Source: Rhododendron vialii (lineage: Eukaryota; Streptophyta; Magnoliopsida; Ericales; Ericaceae). Taken from it: DNA of 64,000 nucleotides. Within the stretch, counting starts at the first letter, position 1. Each line of letters begins with the position of its first letter. This document shows positions 1-11,100 of the stretch, piece after piece. The notes under the pieces are model-generated. The model ran no database searches and had not been told where the DNA came from. It saw only the letters and a program-made list of their open reading frames with translations. The stretch covers positions 389,501-453,500 of the forward strand of contig NC_080568.1 of the NCBI RefSeq assembly GCF_030253575.1, read 5' to 3'. A program made the translations under genes and the position numbers.

Positions 1-45
1 GTTACCCTTTTTTCTGCCCAAACTCAAATTTGAGTAAAAACACTA

Positions 46-262
46 AGAATCCATCTCCAATTGCATATTCTTTTGCCTACCCTTACAAATGTGCCATGTC
101 TTTGGTAAAATAAAGCAGAAATGATGCAGGGATAACATAAACAACAATAAATTTGGATAAAAATAAGGGTTTAGCATTGGAGAAGGCATACCCAAATGGG
201 GTTTTGTCAAATTTCTTTCCAGGTTTGGGTAAATAAATGGGTCAAGGCTGGAGATGCTCTTA
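46..262. repeat. Possible MITE with 'CATCTCCA' ends
   Basis: The left side has ATCCATCTCCAA near 49 and the right side has TTGGAGATGCTC-type sequence (CTGGAGATGCTCTT near 250), so the ends are imperfect inverted repeats. The sequence between is AT-rich and noncoding. The ends resemble the common plant MITE terminus GAGCATCTCCAA, also seen at 60134-60372. No target-site duplication is clear. It lies in what is probably an intron of the DedA-family gene, upstream of its first visible exon. Confidence 0.35.
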
Positions 263-504
263 TATTCTCCCTTTGCAGAGAGCAATAGTCCTTGTCTGAA
301 TTACTGTTCTTTGAAATTCTTTTCACTTCTTTTGTATAAGTTCATAGGCTTCGAGTAGGAATCGGCATATTAAAGTAGAATCTTTAGTTGCTACAATATG
401 GTTCAAGTTTTGTTTCTCAATTAGATTTAATTTTTATACACACACGCACTCACCTACTTAATAGATTTATGTGGATATATAATCACACTCCTTCTAATGA
501 TCAG

Positions 505-3500
505 GTTATGGACCAGCTGGATATGCTTTATTTATAGCTGTTTATGCTGGATTAGAAGTAAGCCCTTGCTCCTCCCTTTGATGTATACTATGTTTGTAAG
601 GTTCATTACCTTGTCAGCAATGTCCAACATGCGATCCTCTGGGTTATGCATGTTAAAACTTCAAATGCTATAAGTTTTTGTTCCCTCATTAGAATCCATG
701 TTCGTGAATCATCTCAGATTTCTATGGGTATTACTCTAGTCACTTTGAACACCTAGTCATCACTCTTGTTTGTCTTTACGATATTCAACTTCAGAGTTCC
801 CGTACTTTTTTCATGTATAGAATCAAGACATGTTTATAATTTGCAACTTTACTGATACCTTGACTAATATGTTGTCCCAGATTCTTGCAATACCAGCTAT
901 CCCCTTGACCATGTCAGCTGGTCTCCTATTTGGTACTATTACTGGCACTATAATTGTCTCAATTAGTGGAACAGTAAGTTGTTGTTTTTCCCCTAGTATT
1001 GAACATACAAAGTTAAGGCAACTGGGTACTTGAACTTGTGGCTTCTTACCCTTTCAGGTGGCTGCAAGTGTTGCATTTTTAATAGCCAGATATTTTGCCC
1101 GTGATCGTATTCTTAAACTGGTGGAAGGAAACAAGAAATTTCTTGCGATTGACAAGGCAATTGGAGAAAATGGTTTTAGAGTTGTTACACTTCTCCGTTT
1201 AAGCCCTTTGCTTCCTTTTTCTCTTGGAAATTATTTGTATGGGCTTACATCGGTGGAGTTTGTTCCATACGTCTTGGGAAGGTTTGCTTATGTCTATCTA
1301 TTATTGTGTTAAATTTGTTCCTGTATTGCTTACGGTATTAATTTGATTGTAGTAAGATAGTTTAACCTTCATGGGCAACTGATTGTTGTGTATAGTACAG
1401 TCGGTATCTACAGTGATTATTTGAGGCTCACCAGTCTCAGTACAAACAATCTACCAGCTCATTTACCAAATGAACCGAGCAACCTCAAATTGAATCAGGC
1501 CTAAACTAATTAAGTTGACCCATATGAAGATGCTAGCAATCACGAGAAAATGAACATCCACGCAATCACCAAGGATATACAGAAAATAACTATCAAGCAC
1601 CGGGATTATGCGGGAACCACAAATCAGACAACAATGACTGCCAAGAAACAAGCACTAAAACAATATATGTTATAGGAGATCTTAGTACCATAGTTGTTAA
1701 AGCCACACCTCTCTTTTTGAGCCCATGTACACTATCTGAATGATTATGGAATCTCTCGATAAAAGATCAACTTGTGGATTTCTAATTTGATGAAAATAAC
1801 AAGTCTAAATTATTAGATGGATCAACTATCCCTATTCCTGCTTCTGCTTCTTGGACAGTTAGGAAATTGTTTAACCTGAGGCCTCTAGTTCATCCTTGGA
1901 TAACTAATGTGGTGGGCAATGGTAAGAATACGTTTTTATGGCTGGACAACTGGCATCCTCTAGGTCCTCTTTTTGCTAGATTTGGCTCCAGGGTTGTTTA
2001 TAATTTGGGAAGGCATCTCCATGCTAAAGTTGACACCATCATTTCTGACCAGTCTTGGCAATGGCCACGGGGTAGAAATTCTGTGACTAGGGACATTGTG
2101 AGGGCCACCCCTGCTCATTTTGCCCCTCACCCTTCGCAAGAGGACAGAGTTATTTGGAACCTAACCCCTAATAACAAATTCTCTATTAAGTCAGCTCGGA
2201 ATGTTGTTGGAAGGCAGCATCCCAAGTTAATTGGTGCCCAATTATTTGGTTTAAGTATCATGTTTCACGCTGGTCCATTATCCAGTGGTTTGCAAACCTG
2301 GGGAGACTTGCTACAAAGGATAGACTCCTTAAATGGGGGATGGCCATAACTGATCAGTGTGTTTTGTGTTCTGCTGCTATAGAGAACCATGAACACCTCT
2401 TCTTTCAGTGCCCTTACTCTTCTCAACTTTGGAAGTCTTTGCAAAAGGATTTGATGCCTCAATGCCTTGTCGATGGGCTGCCCCAAATTATGGACTGGAT
2501 GATTCAAGTTGATAAGGGGACACAATTTTCTTGCCTGTTATCGAAAGTTGCTCTTGCTGCTCTTTTGTACCATGTTTGGGGGGAAAGGAATGGTAGAATT
2601 TTCAAAGGCTATGGAATTTCTGGTCTGCAGTTAGAAACTAAAGTGCGAACTGATATTCGAGCATGTGTTAGTTCCTGGAGGAATGTAACACCGTCAGGTT
2701 CAAACAAAGCTCTTTGTGCTCTATGGAATATCCCAGTTAGAGTGTTTGGTAGTTTGTAATTGTTGAGGGTTTTTCTCTTCTTTACCTTGGTCTCGTGTTG
2801 TGATAGTTTCAGGAGTTTGTTCCTGTTAACTTGTTTAGTTGGTTGGATAGGGGTATACCCCTAAAATGTGTAATGTGGTTGTTTCTAATAAAATTTTACC
2901 TTACCCAAAAAAAAAACATTCAGAAGTTGACCACTGTCTGGATGATTTTTGTCTGGATTCGTACATAGGCGGACAAGTATATCTCTGCGTTTGATCAACT
3001 GCCCAAGTTCAATCACAATCAAAACAGTTTGTTTATTGCAAATTTCCAAGTCTATCCTTATGTCTTCCACTTTTGACACTAAAACTGTAACCCATGTTTC
3101 TCATGCAGTTGGCTTGGAATGCTTCCAGGAACATGGGCTTACGTTAGTGCTGGTGCATTTGGGAGAGCAATAATTGTGAGTGCATCGGTGCTTTTCCCCC
3201 ATCTATTATCAATTCAATTTGGATGTAATTTAGATAACTGACTATTATCTGAAAGAAATACCCATTTTCTTCCTTTTTAGGGGAAAAATTGTACTCCCTC
3301 CATCCCATTTTGTTAGTCCTTTTGGGATTCCTACTTTTTAAGGGGACGTCTCCTTAAAAAGTTGGTTTCGATTTCCATTATTGTCCTTTAATTCTCACTT
3401 TAAAGTAATTTTTAAACATTTATAAAGGTTAGTTTTGGAATATAAACAGTTTTTGCTTTGACTTTTCATAAAGGACTAACATTTTGGGCCATCCCAAAAT

Positions 3501-5718
3501 GGAATAAGGGACTAACAAAATGGGACGGAGGGAATAGAAGTGCTACAAATCCCTCTCGTTTGTGTTGAAATCATCTTTGGTGAGGTTACTTGTTACTGTT
3601 GAGAATTTACTTCCAAAGCATTGTCAACGTCTACTTGAGGCTGGACTATATACTGTTCTGGAGGCGTGGGCTCTAACAGAATTCATGTACAAAAGAAAAA
3701 GAGAAAAGAAAAGCCGTGGCAGAATCTGTGCTACTTTAGTCGCTTGGTCAACAGATGATTTCCCAAGCATGAGTTACCAAATGAATAATAAACTCAAAAT
3801 GAAGAGGCTTAGGTAGTGAGCAATGCCCTTGTTCTTCTCCAAAATGATGCAACTTAAAAAGAATAGAGGAATGCTGGTGGTAGTTAACAAGGCTCTCCTA
3901 ATTATGAGGCCTGCTGCAGCTAAGCAATTGCATCAGTACTACTTGGGATTAGTGATGGAAGTCATTATGATAGGGTGCTGAGGTTCACTGCTTGAGCCTG
4001 ATGCTTGAAATGTTATGAATGCAATTATTTGTGATCATAAATTCATGAGATTATACTGTTGAGTTCTTCTCTGCTTTCAATGTAGTGGTCTTTTCATCAT
4101 ATTGAAATTTGGGATGTTACAGCAAGAAGAATCTGATGTGGGTTTACCCGGAGGAAATGGACAGCTAATTACACTTGGGCTAGGACTATTGGCAACAGCG
4201 CTGGCTGCAGCTTATGTTACAAAACTAGCCAAGGTAATGCCTCCGCGAGCAATTTTCTTATATTTAAACGTGTGAATATGGATACTGTTGGAGATGAAGA
4301 ATCTCTGCCTTTGCCCTAAAGATAAAAGAGAGTTGGCTCCGACTTCTTAGGCTCCGTTCCGGAACAAAAAAAAAGCTCTTATTTTTTAAGAAGACAATTT
4401 CAAGCTCAAAAATTATGGACTTATTGAAATCTAAAAATATGCAATGTGGATCTTGTTTAGAAGATCTTGATGAAATCTTTTATATAATGCAAAAAAAATT
4501 GAAAAATTATTTTTCATTTACTTTATTTTTGAGTTTGAAAATGTGAAATAAGCTGCTTATTTTTTAAAAAGGTTTTTGGAACGGGGCCTTATTTCATGCA
4601 ATGTTCTAAAAGTTGCTAGGCATTAGACGGGCGGTCAGCCACCTTCGAGCGATTAATTGGTGCATATTAATTAGTAATCGGTGATTAATCGTTAGTCAGA
4701 CCTAATCGGATAGGCACCACCAGTGATTAATCGGCTATTAATCGCCGATTAATTCCTTCTTTTAGAACACTGATTTCATGAGGGATATTCTGAGAATCTG
4801 AATTGACTGGGCATGTATTGAATCTCTCCATCCAAGATCCCCATACATGCGTATTAACTGGGAGAACTTCTTGCTCTGAATTTGCCTGCATTGTCAACTG
4901 ATGTTCACTTTTGAGTATATTCCCGGCCAAATGTATACTGAACTTCCTAGGCACTTTACAATAAAGGAGCATGGTTCTTACGTTTTGAAGTTATTATATG
5001 TTGGTTTGGACTATGATCAACGATATGCCGAATTGGAGAGATTGTTTGAGGTGGGAAGATGCTCTTTGACCAATTATTACACCCTCCTTTCCTGCACCGA
5101 ACGTAGGAAAACGATATTCTTCACCTTCCTATCACCTGCACGAAACCATTTAAAGAAGTGGATCCCCAACGTTGTAAAATTTGTATCCCGGCTAAGCTGT
5201 GTCTTTGTTTTTTCTCCATGAAAATCCTGATTGGTGGTCATTTCTTTGTTTTTTTACTGTTATCTTTTTTTCTTTTTCAAAAGAAGAAATACCATTGCAG
5301 TCTGAAAGGGTAACATGACGATAAAGGACCAGTTACCATCTTCCATCCTGTATAACTTGTTAGCTCCAACATAGGGCACCCAAGACAAAACACAAAACAC
5401 GTAGAGAGAAGTGGCATTTGAACAAACGACACAACTGATGGTAATACAGTGCAATTACCCAATAGAAGAAGGACCCCCAAAATGAAAAATATGAAAATGA
5501 TGGAAAAGACTGAGAGGACCCAGCCATTAAGCAAAAAGGAACACTTGCATGTTGTTTGCAAAAGAATCCTAGTCAAGTTTTTCGGTTGCTCCCTTTCCCT
5601 ACGCTCAACATAAATGGCTTGGTATGAGTCCTATGATCAATGAGATTGAGGATCCTAGGGTGGCTTACATTCTTGTCGTTTGGTTGTACTGCAGGATGCT
5701 GTTAAAGATATTGAGTAG
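505..5718 (+). CDS. DedA/TVP38 (SNARE-associated Golgi) family membrane protein, 3' part
   Basis: Visible exons, joined in frame at AG/GT sites: 505-557, 881-973, 1058-1281, 3109-3175, 4123-4233 and 5695-5718 (stop TAG). About 190 residues are encoded; the 5' exons lie upstream of the window. The protein is very hydrophobic with several membrane spans. It shows the family's re-entrant signatures: IPAIPLTMSAGLLFG in the second exon and GENGFRVVTLLRLSPLLPF followed by GNYLYGLTS in the third, then WLGMLPGTWAYVSAGAFGR. It ends KLAKDAVKDIE. DedA/VTT-domain proteins are integral membrane proteins linked to lipid scrambling and membrane homeostasis; the plant member recalled as closest is annotated as a plastid SNARE-associated Golgi family protein. 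Introns hold a LINE remnant, a Stowaway and a Tourist-like MITE, yet exon frames are intact. The last exon codes for only seven residues plus stop. Family call is firm; exact paralogue and location are not. Confidence 0.9.
1810..2905 (+). mobile_element. 5'-truncated LINE (non-LTR retrotransposon) 3' end with broken zf-RVT region
   Basis: The reading frame from about 1834 encodes the typical C-terminal part of plant LINE ORF2: WTVRKLF, a GNGKNTFLWLDNWHP segment, and a W.L.P...FS.KSA motif. The frame moves by one at about 2240 and continues as WFANLGRLATKDRL...CVLC....E.HEHLFFQCPYS..LW, the zinc-finger reverse-transcriptase-associated (zf-RVT) domain. It ends near 2759, followed by a 3' UTR with an AATAAAA signal (about 2886) and a 10-A run at 2907. 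The catalytic reverse transcriptase region is absent and the frameshift makes it dead. It sits in sense orientation inside the intron 1282-3108 of the DedA-family gene. No convincing target-site duplication was found. Confidence 0.85.
3294..3534. mobile_element. Stowaway-type MITE (Tc1/mariner superfamily)
   Basis: The ends are CTCCCTCCATCCCATTTTG and the near-perfect inverse CAAAATGGGACGGAGGGAA. TA dinucleotides flank both sides (3292-3293 and 3535-3536). The CTCCCTCC start and TA target site are the classic Stowaway signature. The element is 241 bp and noncoding, and sits in the intron 3176-4122 of the DedA-family gene. Confidence 0.85.
4350..4588. mobile_element. Tourist-like MITE (PIF/Harbinger type)
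   Basis: The terminal inverted repeats are GGCTCCGTTCCGGAAC and GTTTTTGGAACGGGGCC. TTA flanks both ends (4347-4349 and 4589-4591). The 3-bp TTA duplication and GGCCCCGTT-like ends fit PIF/Harbinger MITEs. It is 239 bp, AT-rich inside and noncoding. It lies in the last intron (4234-5694) of the DedA-family gene. Confidence 0.72.
4602..4769. repeat. Short MITE-like element with TGTTCTAAAAG ends
   Basis: A perfect 11-bp inverted repeat, TGTTCTAAAAG at 4602 and CTTTTAGAACA ending 4769, bounds a segment rich in GATTAATCG and CGATTAATC motifs. The same ends and the same CGGCGATTAATC/TAGGCG inner motifs appear in a longer copy at 55649-56168, so this is a dispersed family. No clear target-site duplication was found. 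Confidence 0.6.
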
Positions 5719-8127
5719 CTAGACAGCGGCCAATGGTTACGACCGAAATGAGCCAAGAAAACGACCGTTTAGATTGTACAATACAGAGAGGTGTTACTTC
5801 ATGTAAATTTAAATGTGTTGACAAAATGTAATTGGAAACGTCAAATTTTTGAATAGTATCATAGTTGATACATTGCACACATAAATAAGCATGATTCTAC
5901 TCTCTTTTGCTCTCTCTATTTCTCTCGGCATTCAACTGCAAGTCGTCATTTCCATATTCTATACAACTTGGCTGTGTGCTCGAGTCCCCTATGAAATCAC
6001 CTGAGGTTTGTGCGGGCTACTGTGTTCTTTGAACCATTGCCAAGATGAGATCTAGACCATTGGATTACCAAATGAATGGCTCGGGTCATGTGCTCTTTGT
6101 TTATTGTAGCAGTTTATAACCCTGTTTACCTTTCGCTGGAACACACGCAATCGATCTCAGTCATTATCAGTGCCCATCTTTTCACAGAAGTTGGCCAAAG
6201 TCACTCTAAACAGTCGACTCAACTTGGTTGAGTGCTTGGGCTGTTTCTTTGGCCAATTTCAACCCTTATTGGTTCTGAGTTGATGTTGTATTTGCAGGAC
6301 TGGATGGTATTTTCCTTGTCTCTTAGTTTTAGGCATTGTCGACGCTGAGTGTTCCCATGTTTCCTTATAGTTCTTGCCTTGGGGCTTCTTCGGCCTAACT
6401 TTCTATGGATTTTTTGGTGTGGCCTTTTTGGTTGTTTTCTCTTAATTCTTAATCTTGCACAGGGGCAAATTTTTACATTGTGTTTTTCGTAACAGAAAAG
6501 TAACGAAATACAGATTAAAATTGAAAAAAGTTCTTGTAAGACAACGAAAAAGATCCAAAAATTCTGATTCCTCTTGTCAAGACGAACACTGTGAAGTAAA
6601 AATCTTACCCGATTCCCTCTCGTCAGGATATACAATGTGATGTAAAAATTTGACTCATTTGGGTCTTTTTCGTTGTCTTATATGAATTTTTTTTCAACTT
6701 TAATCAGTATTTTTCTACTTTTTAGGTCCCTCTCGACGAGTCTAATGATATAATGTAAAAATTATACTCAATGTAGTAAAAATTAAGAGAACAAAGAAAA
6801 TCGTGCCAAAAAGTCGGCAAGAAGTTTGGTCAAAACGGGCTTAGAAAAAGCTTGGAATCTTGGGTAGCTAGTCGTATGAATTCAGTAAACCAGTTCCATA
6901 GAGCTACAGAGAACTGAATCTATGTAGGACAATATGGGTGAAAAGATTGGCTCTCTTTGGGGCGATGTCATGTGGGACGAGTTTCGAAAATTATGCTACA
7001 ATGATCATTCATTTTGACCAACAAAAACAGGGACAGTCAGCTAGCTAAGGCCCACTTTTATCTTAAAGATCAAGGTCTGTGAATGAAATGTCCTTCTACT
7101 CGGTAGTAGTAGGAACAAGACGTAACTGATTCATCGGTGCCAACGAGAAGAGAAGAGGGGGCTTCACTTGATCACTTTGAATCCGCTGATCAGGATGAGA
7201 GAAAGGAATAGGTTTTCTCTTTAGATAAAGCGGAAGCTCGTTGGCAGTAGCAAATCTGAATTCATAACCCGCCAATCTATCTTTTTTTCTTTTTTGACCA
7301 AAATTAGACTCGATGCATATATTCAAGGTACAACACAAAGTTGTATGGCGCATACAAGATGAACCATACAAACACACAAGAAGCAAGACAACCCTAGGCT
7401 ACCAGACCAAAAAAGACCCCACAAACAGCGACCATAAGACCAAAAGCTGACAAGGACCCAACAAAACAGAAAAAACAAACAAGGCCAAACATAATGTCTG
7501 AGCTCTCCTCCCAACCGGTGAGTTTCGGATTTCTCAATGTAACTACATGGTTCTGGTGTCTTCTTCCTTTCTTTTATATGGCCATTCTTGGTAGATGGCT
7601 TCCTTAGTTTCGCCTTCCGGTCAGCTGTTGGTCCCTCCCTTTCTTCTTCACTGCCAAAATCAGGTCTATTTTTTGGGCTTGGACCCGGAGAAGACTGATA
7701 TGAGCTTCCTGCTTCCCTGCTTTTAGTCTTTTGCTTAGTGGCTATCCCATGTAACACAATTTGCTACCATTGATGTATTGCATTCTCTATATATTCTACT
7801 CATGTTCAAGGGTTAGGGATGCGCAACCTCAACTGGAAAGTACAAAATACAAAGAGATCACAAAGTGCAACTTTGAGAGGTGCAAATCAGCATGCCCCCT
7901 TCACCAGGGATAGAACAAGGCCGATGAGAACAAGCTTCGAAATTATAATACTACTTTCGAAATATTTAGACATAACCAATTAGGATATAGTATCACCGTA
8001 TTGAACATTTATACATGTAATGGAGCAATAACTGAGAGAAAGAGAGTAGAGGGCTTTCTTGTTTTTGCATCAAAAGAACTTGCCACTGTATTGCTCCAGA
8101 AAATGAACCACTTGTGTCCTCATGTCA
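5719..8127. other. Convergent intergenic region between the DedA-family and AIG1 genes
   Basis: This holds the 3' flanks of two convergent genes. No coding sequence is supportable. A foldback repeat lies at 6488-6731. The stretch 7290-7760 begins with a T-rich run and could be the reverse strand of a retroposon 3' end, but no family motif or duplication was found. Near 7860-8050 the sequence is probably the 3' UTR and terminator zone of the AIG1 gene. Confidence 0.5.
6488..6731. repeat. Foldback (inverted repeat) of about 240 bp
   Basis: The left arm, 6488-6559 (AGTAACGAAATACAGATTAA, then ACAACGAAAAAGATCC), is inversely repeated at 6658-6731 (GGGTCTTTTTCGTTGTCTTA, then AATCAGTATTTTTCTACTTT). 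Pairing is imperfect but extends about 70 bp, with a loop of about 100 bp. It is noncoding and likely a MITE remnant; ends and duplication were not resolved. Confidence 0.6.
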
Positions 8128-11100
8128 TCACAAAATAGCACACCTTGCAGCTTGCTTGCGAAGCTCCTCGGTCTCCTTCTGAGCTCTCTCCAAATGCTCT
8201 CTCAGCTTACGGATTTCATCATTTGACTTCATTTGAGAAGCTTGAGCAATCTCTTCTGCCTTCAATCGTGCAGCTTGCTCTTCCGCTAATTGTTGTTCAA
8301 GCCTGTTAGTAGTCTCCTTGAGCTTTGATTCAACCTGCAGAAGTGCGTGTAATTAAATATGCCAACATATATTCTGTAACCATCCCCAACTTTCGAATGG
8401 TAGTGCTTATTACTGCTACCGTTTTGTGCTTGTCTCTAAAAGAAAACTGGTATTCTCTATGATTACAACCGGCACTTGCATCATGAAATCCTGTTTTCCA
8501 TTTCGTAACCAAGTTATTTAATTCACATCAATATATAATAATTAGCCATTTATGTGTTCTAATTCTTGACAGTCAAGTTTAAAATCAACCAGGTCGAATG
8601 AACCAATTGTTTTCAAGGTTTCAAAGGTAATGCTTCCCAAAAGCAAAGTATTCACCAAAAAGGCAGGACATGATTTAAGGAGTAAAATGGAAAATTTTCC
8701 CCCCTAGTATCCATTACCAATCCTGGGGAAACCAAAAATTCAATGGTAGTATCAGCGCAGGCACTAAACCATATATACACACATAGAATTGCACGAAGAC
8801 TTAGGGCATGATGAAACATTAAGAAAACCAGACAACAGCTAAAATATCAAATAGGCATATATCAACTATACCATTTCAGTTATTTTCTTGAGCTGCTCAT
8901 CATAGGACCTGTGCATCTGCTCCTTCAACTCATATATCTTGTCTATCGAGTAACCCTCCAAAGAATTAACTTTTTCTGTCTGATTGCGTAGTTCCATAGC
9001 TCCTTTCTGTCGAACATACATAGAAACCATGACAATGTTGCTTCAAGGATCATCGTGATAATCCAGAATTCATGCACAAAACCAATCAGAAAAGTAGGTG
9101 TCTTACCTTCAATTCCACAAATAACTCATCCGTATATGGTTGACCACAATTCTTCTCTATGACCATGTTTACAAAGAAGAGAAGTTGCTGAAGTTGTTCT
9201 TCTCTCTTGGCTTCATCCTTAGTCTTATTATCAAACAGAACTCTTCGGTTTTCACACAGGTCTAAGATTTCCTGCAACAATATTTGAATCATTTTTTTGA
9301 TCGGCAACAATATTTTAATCATCATAACAAACCTATAAGAAATTTAGTATCTTTTGGAAAATCAATTGTTAGAGCATGTCCCACATTGGTTAATTATCTC
9401 CTCCAAAACTAGTATATGAGCCTAGGCAGCCTCTCCACTCATTGCCAATTGGTTTTGAGTTGGATACTTTAACATGGGATCAGAGCTAGGCTTTGGAGGC
9501 TTTTGGCCAAGATTCTCTTGATTTGTTGCCCCATTGTTTGTGCCTTAAGTGCACCTTGTTTCGTTGTGGTCCCTATGTTATTGATCCGTTGTTTATCTCT
9601 TGTGTGGGTCAGGGGTCGCATATGCAGGAGAGTGTTAGAACTTGTCCCACATCGGTTAATTATCTCCTCCAAAACTAGTATATGAGCCTGGGTGGCATCT
9701 TCATTCATTGCCAATTAGTTTTGAGTTGGACGCTTTAACATCAATCTATTAGCAATTCAACATTCGGCATTTCAAAACAGAGAAAGAGTATCACAAACAT
9801 TAAAAGGAGTCATTTCACTAATTTGAAAGCACAGTTAGCCTAAAGAAATCAATCTTGTGCGAGCCACATTCGGCATTTCAAAACAGAGACAGAGTATCAC
9901 AAACATTAAAAGGAGTCCAAAACACAGTTAGCCTAAAGAAATCAATCTTGTGCAGGCCATTATAACGAAAGTCCTCTTGCCACAATTATATCGAGCATAA
10001 CAGCAAACCACTGCGTATTGTTGCAATCCAGTATCTTACACGAGCAAAATCGTCCGAAAAATCAATTAGCGAAGTCGTGGGCTTGAGTCTAGTACTAATG
10101 AGACTTAACAGTTGTAGTAGTGTGATAAACCATTGAACCTATTTTCCCTAATCCTACAATCAGACCTTGCTATTTATCTAGATAACAGGCCCTTAAAGCA
10201 TTTACATGACTGGTGCGCACAGTAACCGCTTCAACTGCGGCATCACAGCTATTTATCCTTTAGCACTGCTATAGCATGTTTTATTAGAAATGGCCATGAC
10301 CAATAAATGTTTTCATGTAGCTATTTACCAAATTCCAATATTTTTCAAAACACCGCTCGTTCCAAAATTACAAGATCTCGTTTGTGAAAAAGAAGCCTAA
10401 TCAACTTCACCGGATTCACAACTTTGTTAACAAGAGGCGAACTTCACATAAAAGATTTACAAATGTAAATGTTTGAGAGCAATGTGTCTCACTGACCATG
10501 AAACCCACCAAAGACAAATTAATGTCTGGTGTAAAAGGTTTCACTGGGAAAGCTTAAACGTACTTTTACTGATTTTCAACAACATAAGCATAAGCAAAAA
10601 TGTGAGAACACCTATCCCGCCTCCCTCCCTCCCAGAATTTAAACCTTCTGGCGCATTTGAAGACAAAAACCACACTACAAACATGTGAACTCAGACTTTG
10701 ATCAAATGAATTTTTTTTTTTGCTTGATAAGTAATCAAATGAACAAACATGACATAACATACTATTTACAGAAAAAAACATTAAGAAATATCAGTCAATC
10801 GAATTCCCATAAGCTGCATAAACACTGTTAAGTTGAAGAAGTAATCTTATCATTGGAGCATTCAAATAGGGACCTCAAAATCCCTTATAAGTGTATCTAC
10901 CTGCCCTGTCAAAGGAACTCTCCTATGGGCAGACAATATGAATTACTTAAGATTATGCAAGTGCTTCATATTTGCTAAAAGGATGGCACATTTCCCAGCT
11001 GCAAAAGGAAAGTAAATATGAACAAGAAAGGCAATAGTTGCACCGTTGGCATACAGGAAAATTCTCTGTGTATCTGAAACTGCATGAATAGTTAGCAACT

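Noticed and set aside
7323..7757. 144-codon minus-strand open frame downstream of the AIG1 gene
   Set aside because: No recognisable domain; the position and composition fit intergenic or retroposon DNA.
9301..9310. In-frame continuation of AIG1 exon 3 upstream of 9271
   Set aside because: The frame runs on through the intron by chance; the TTGCAG acceptor at 9272 restores the conserved [15 protein letters not shown] junction.
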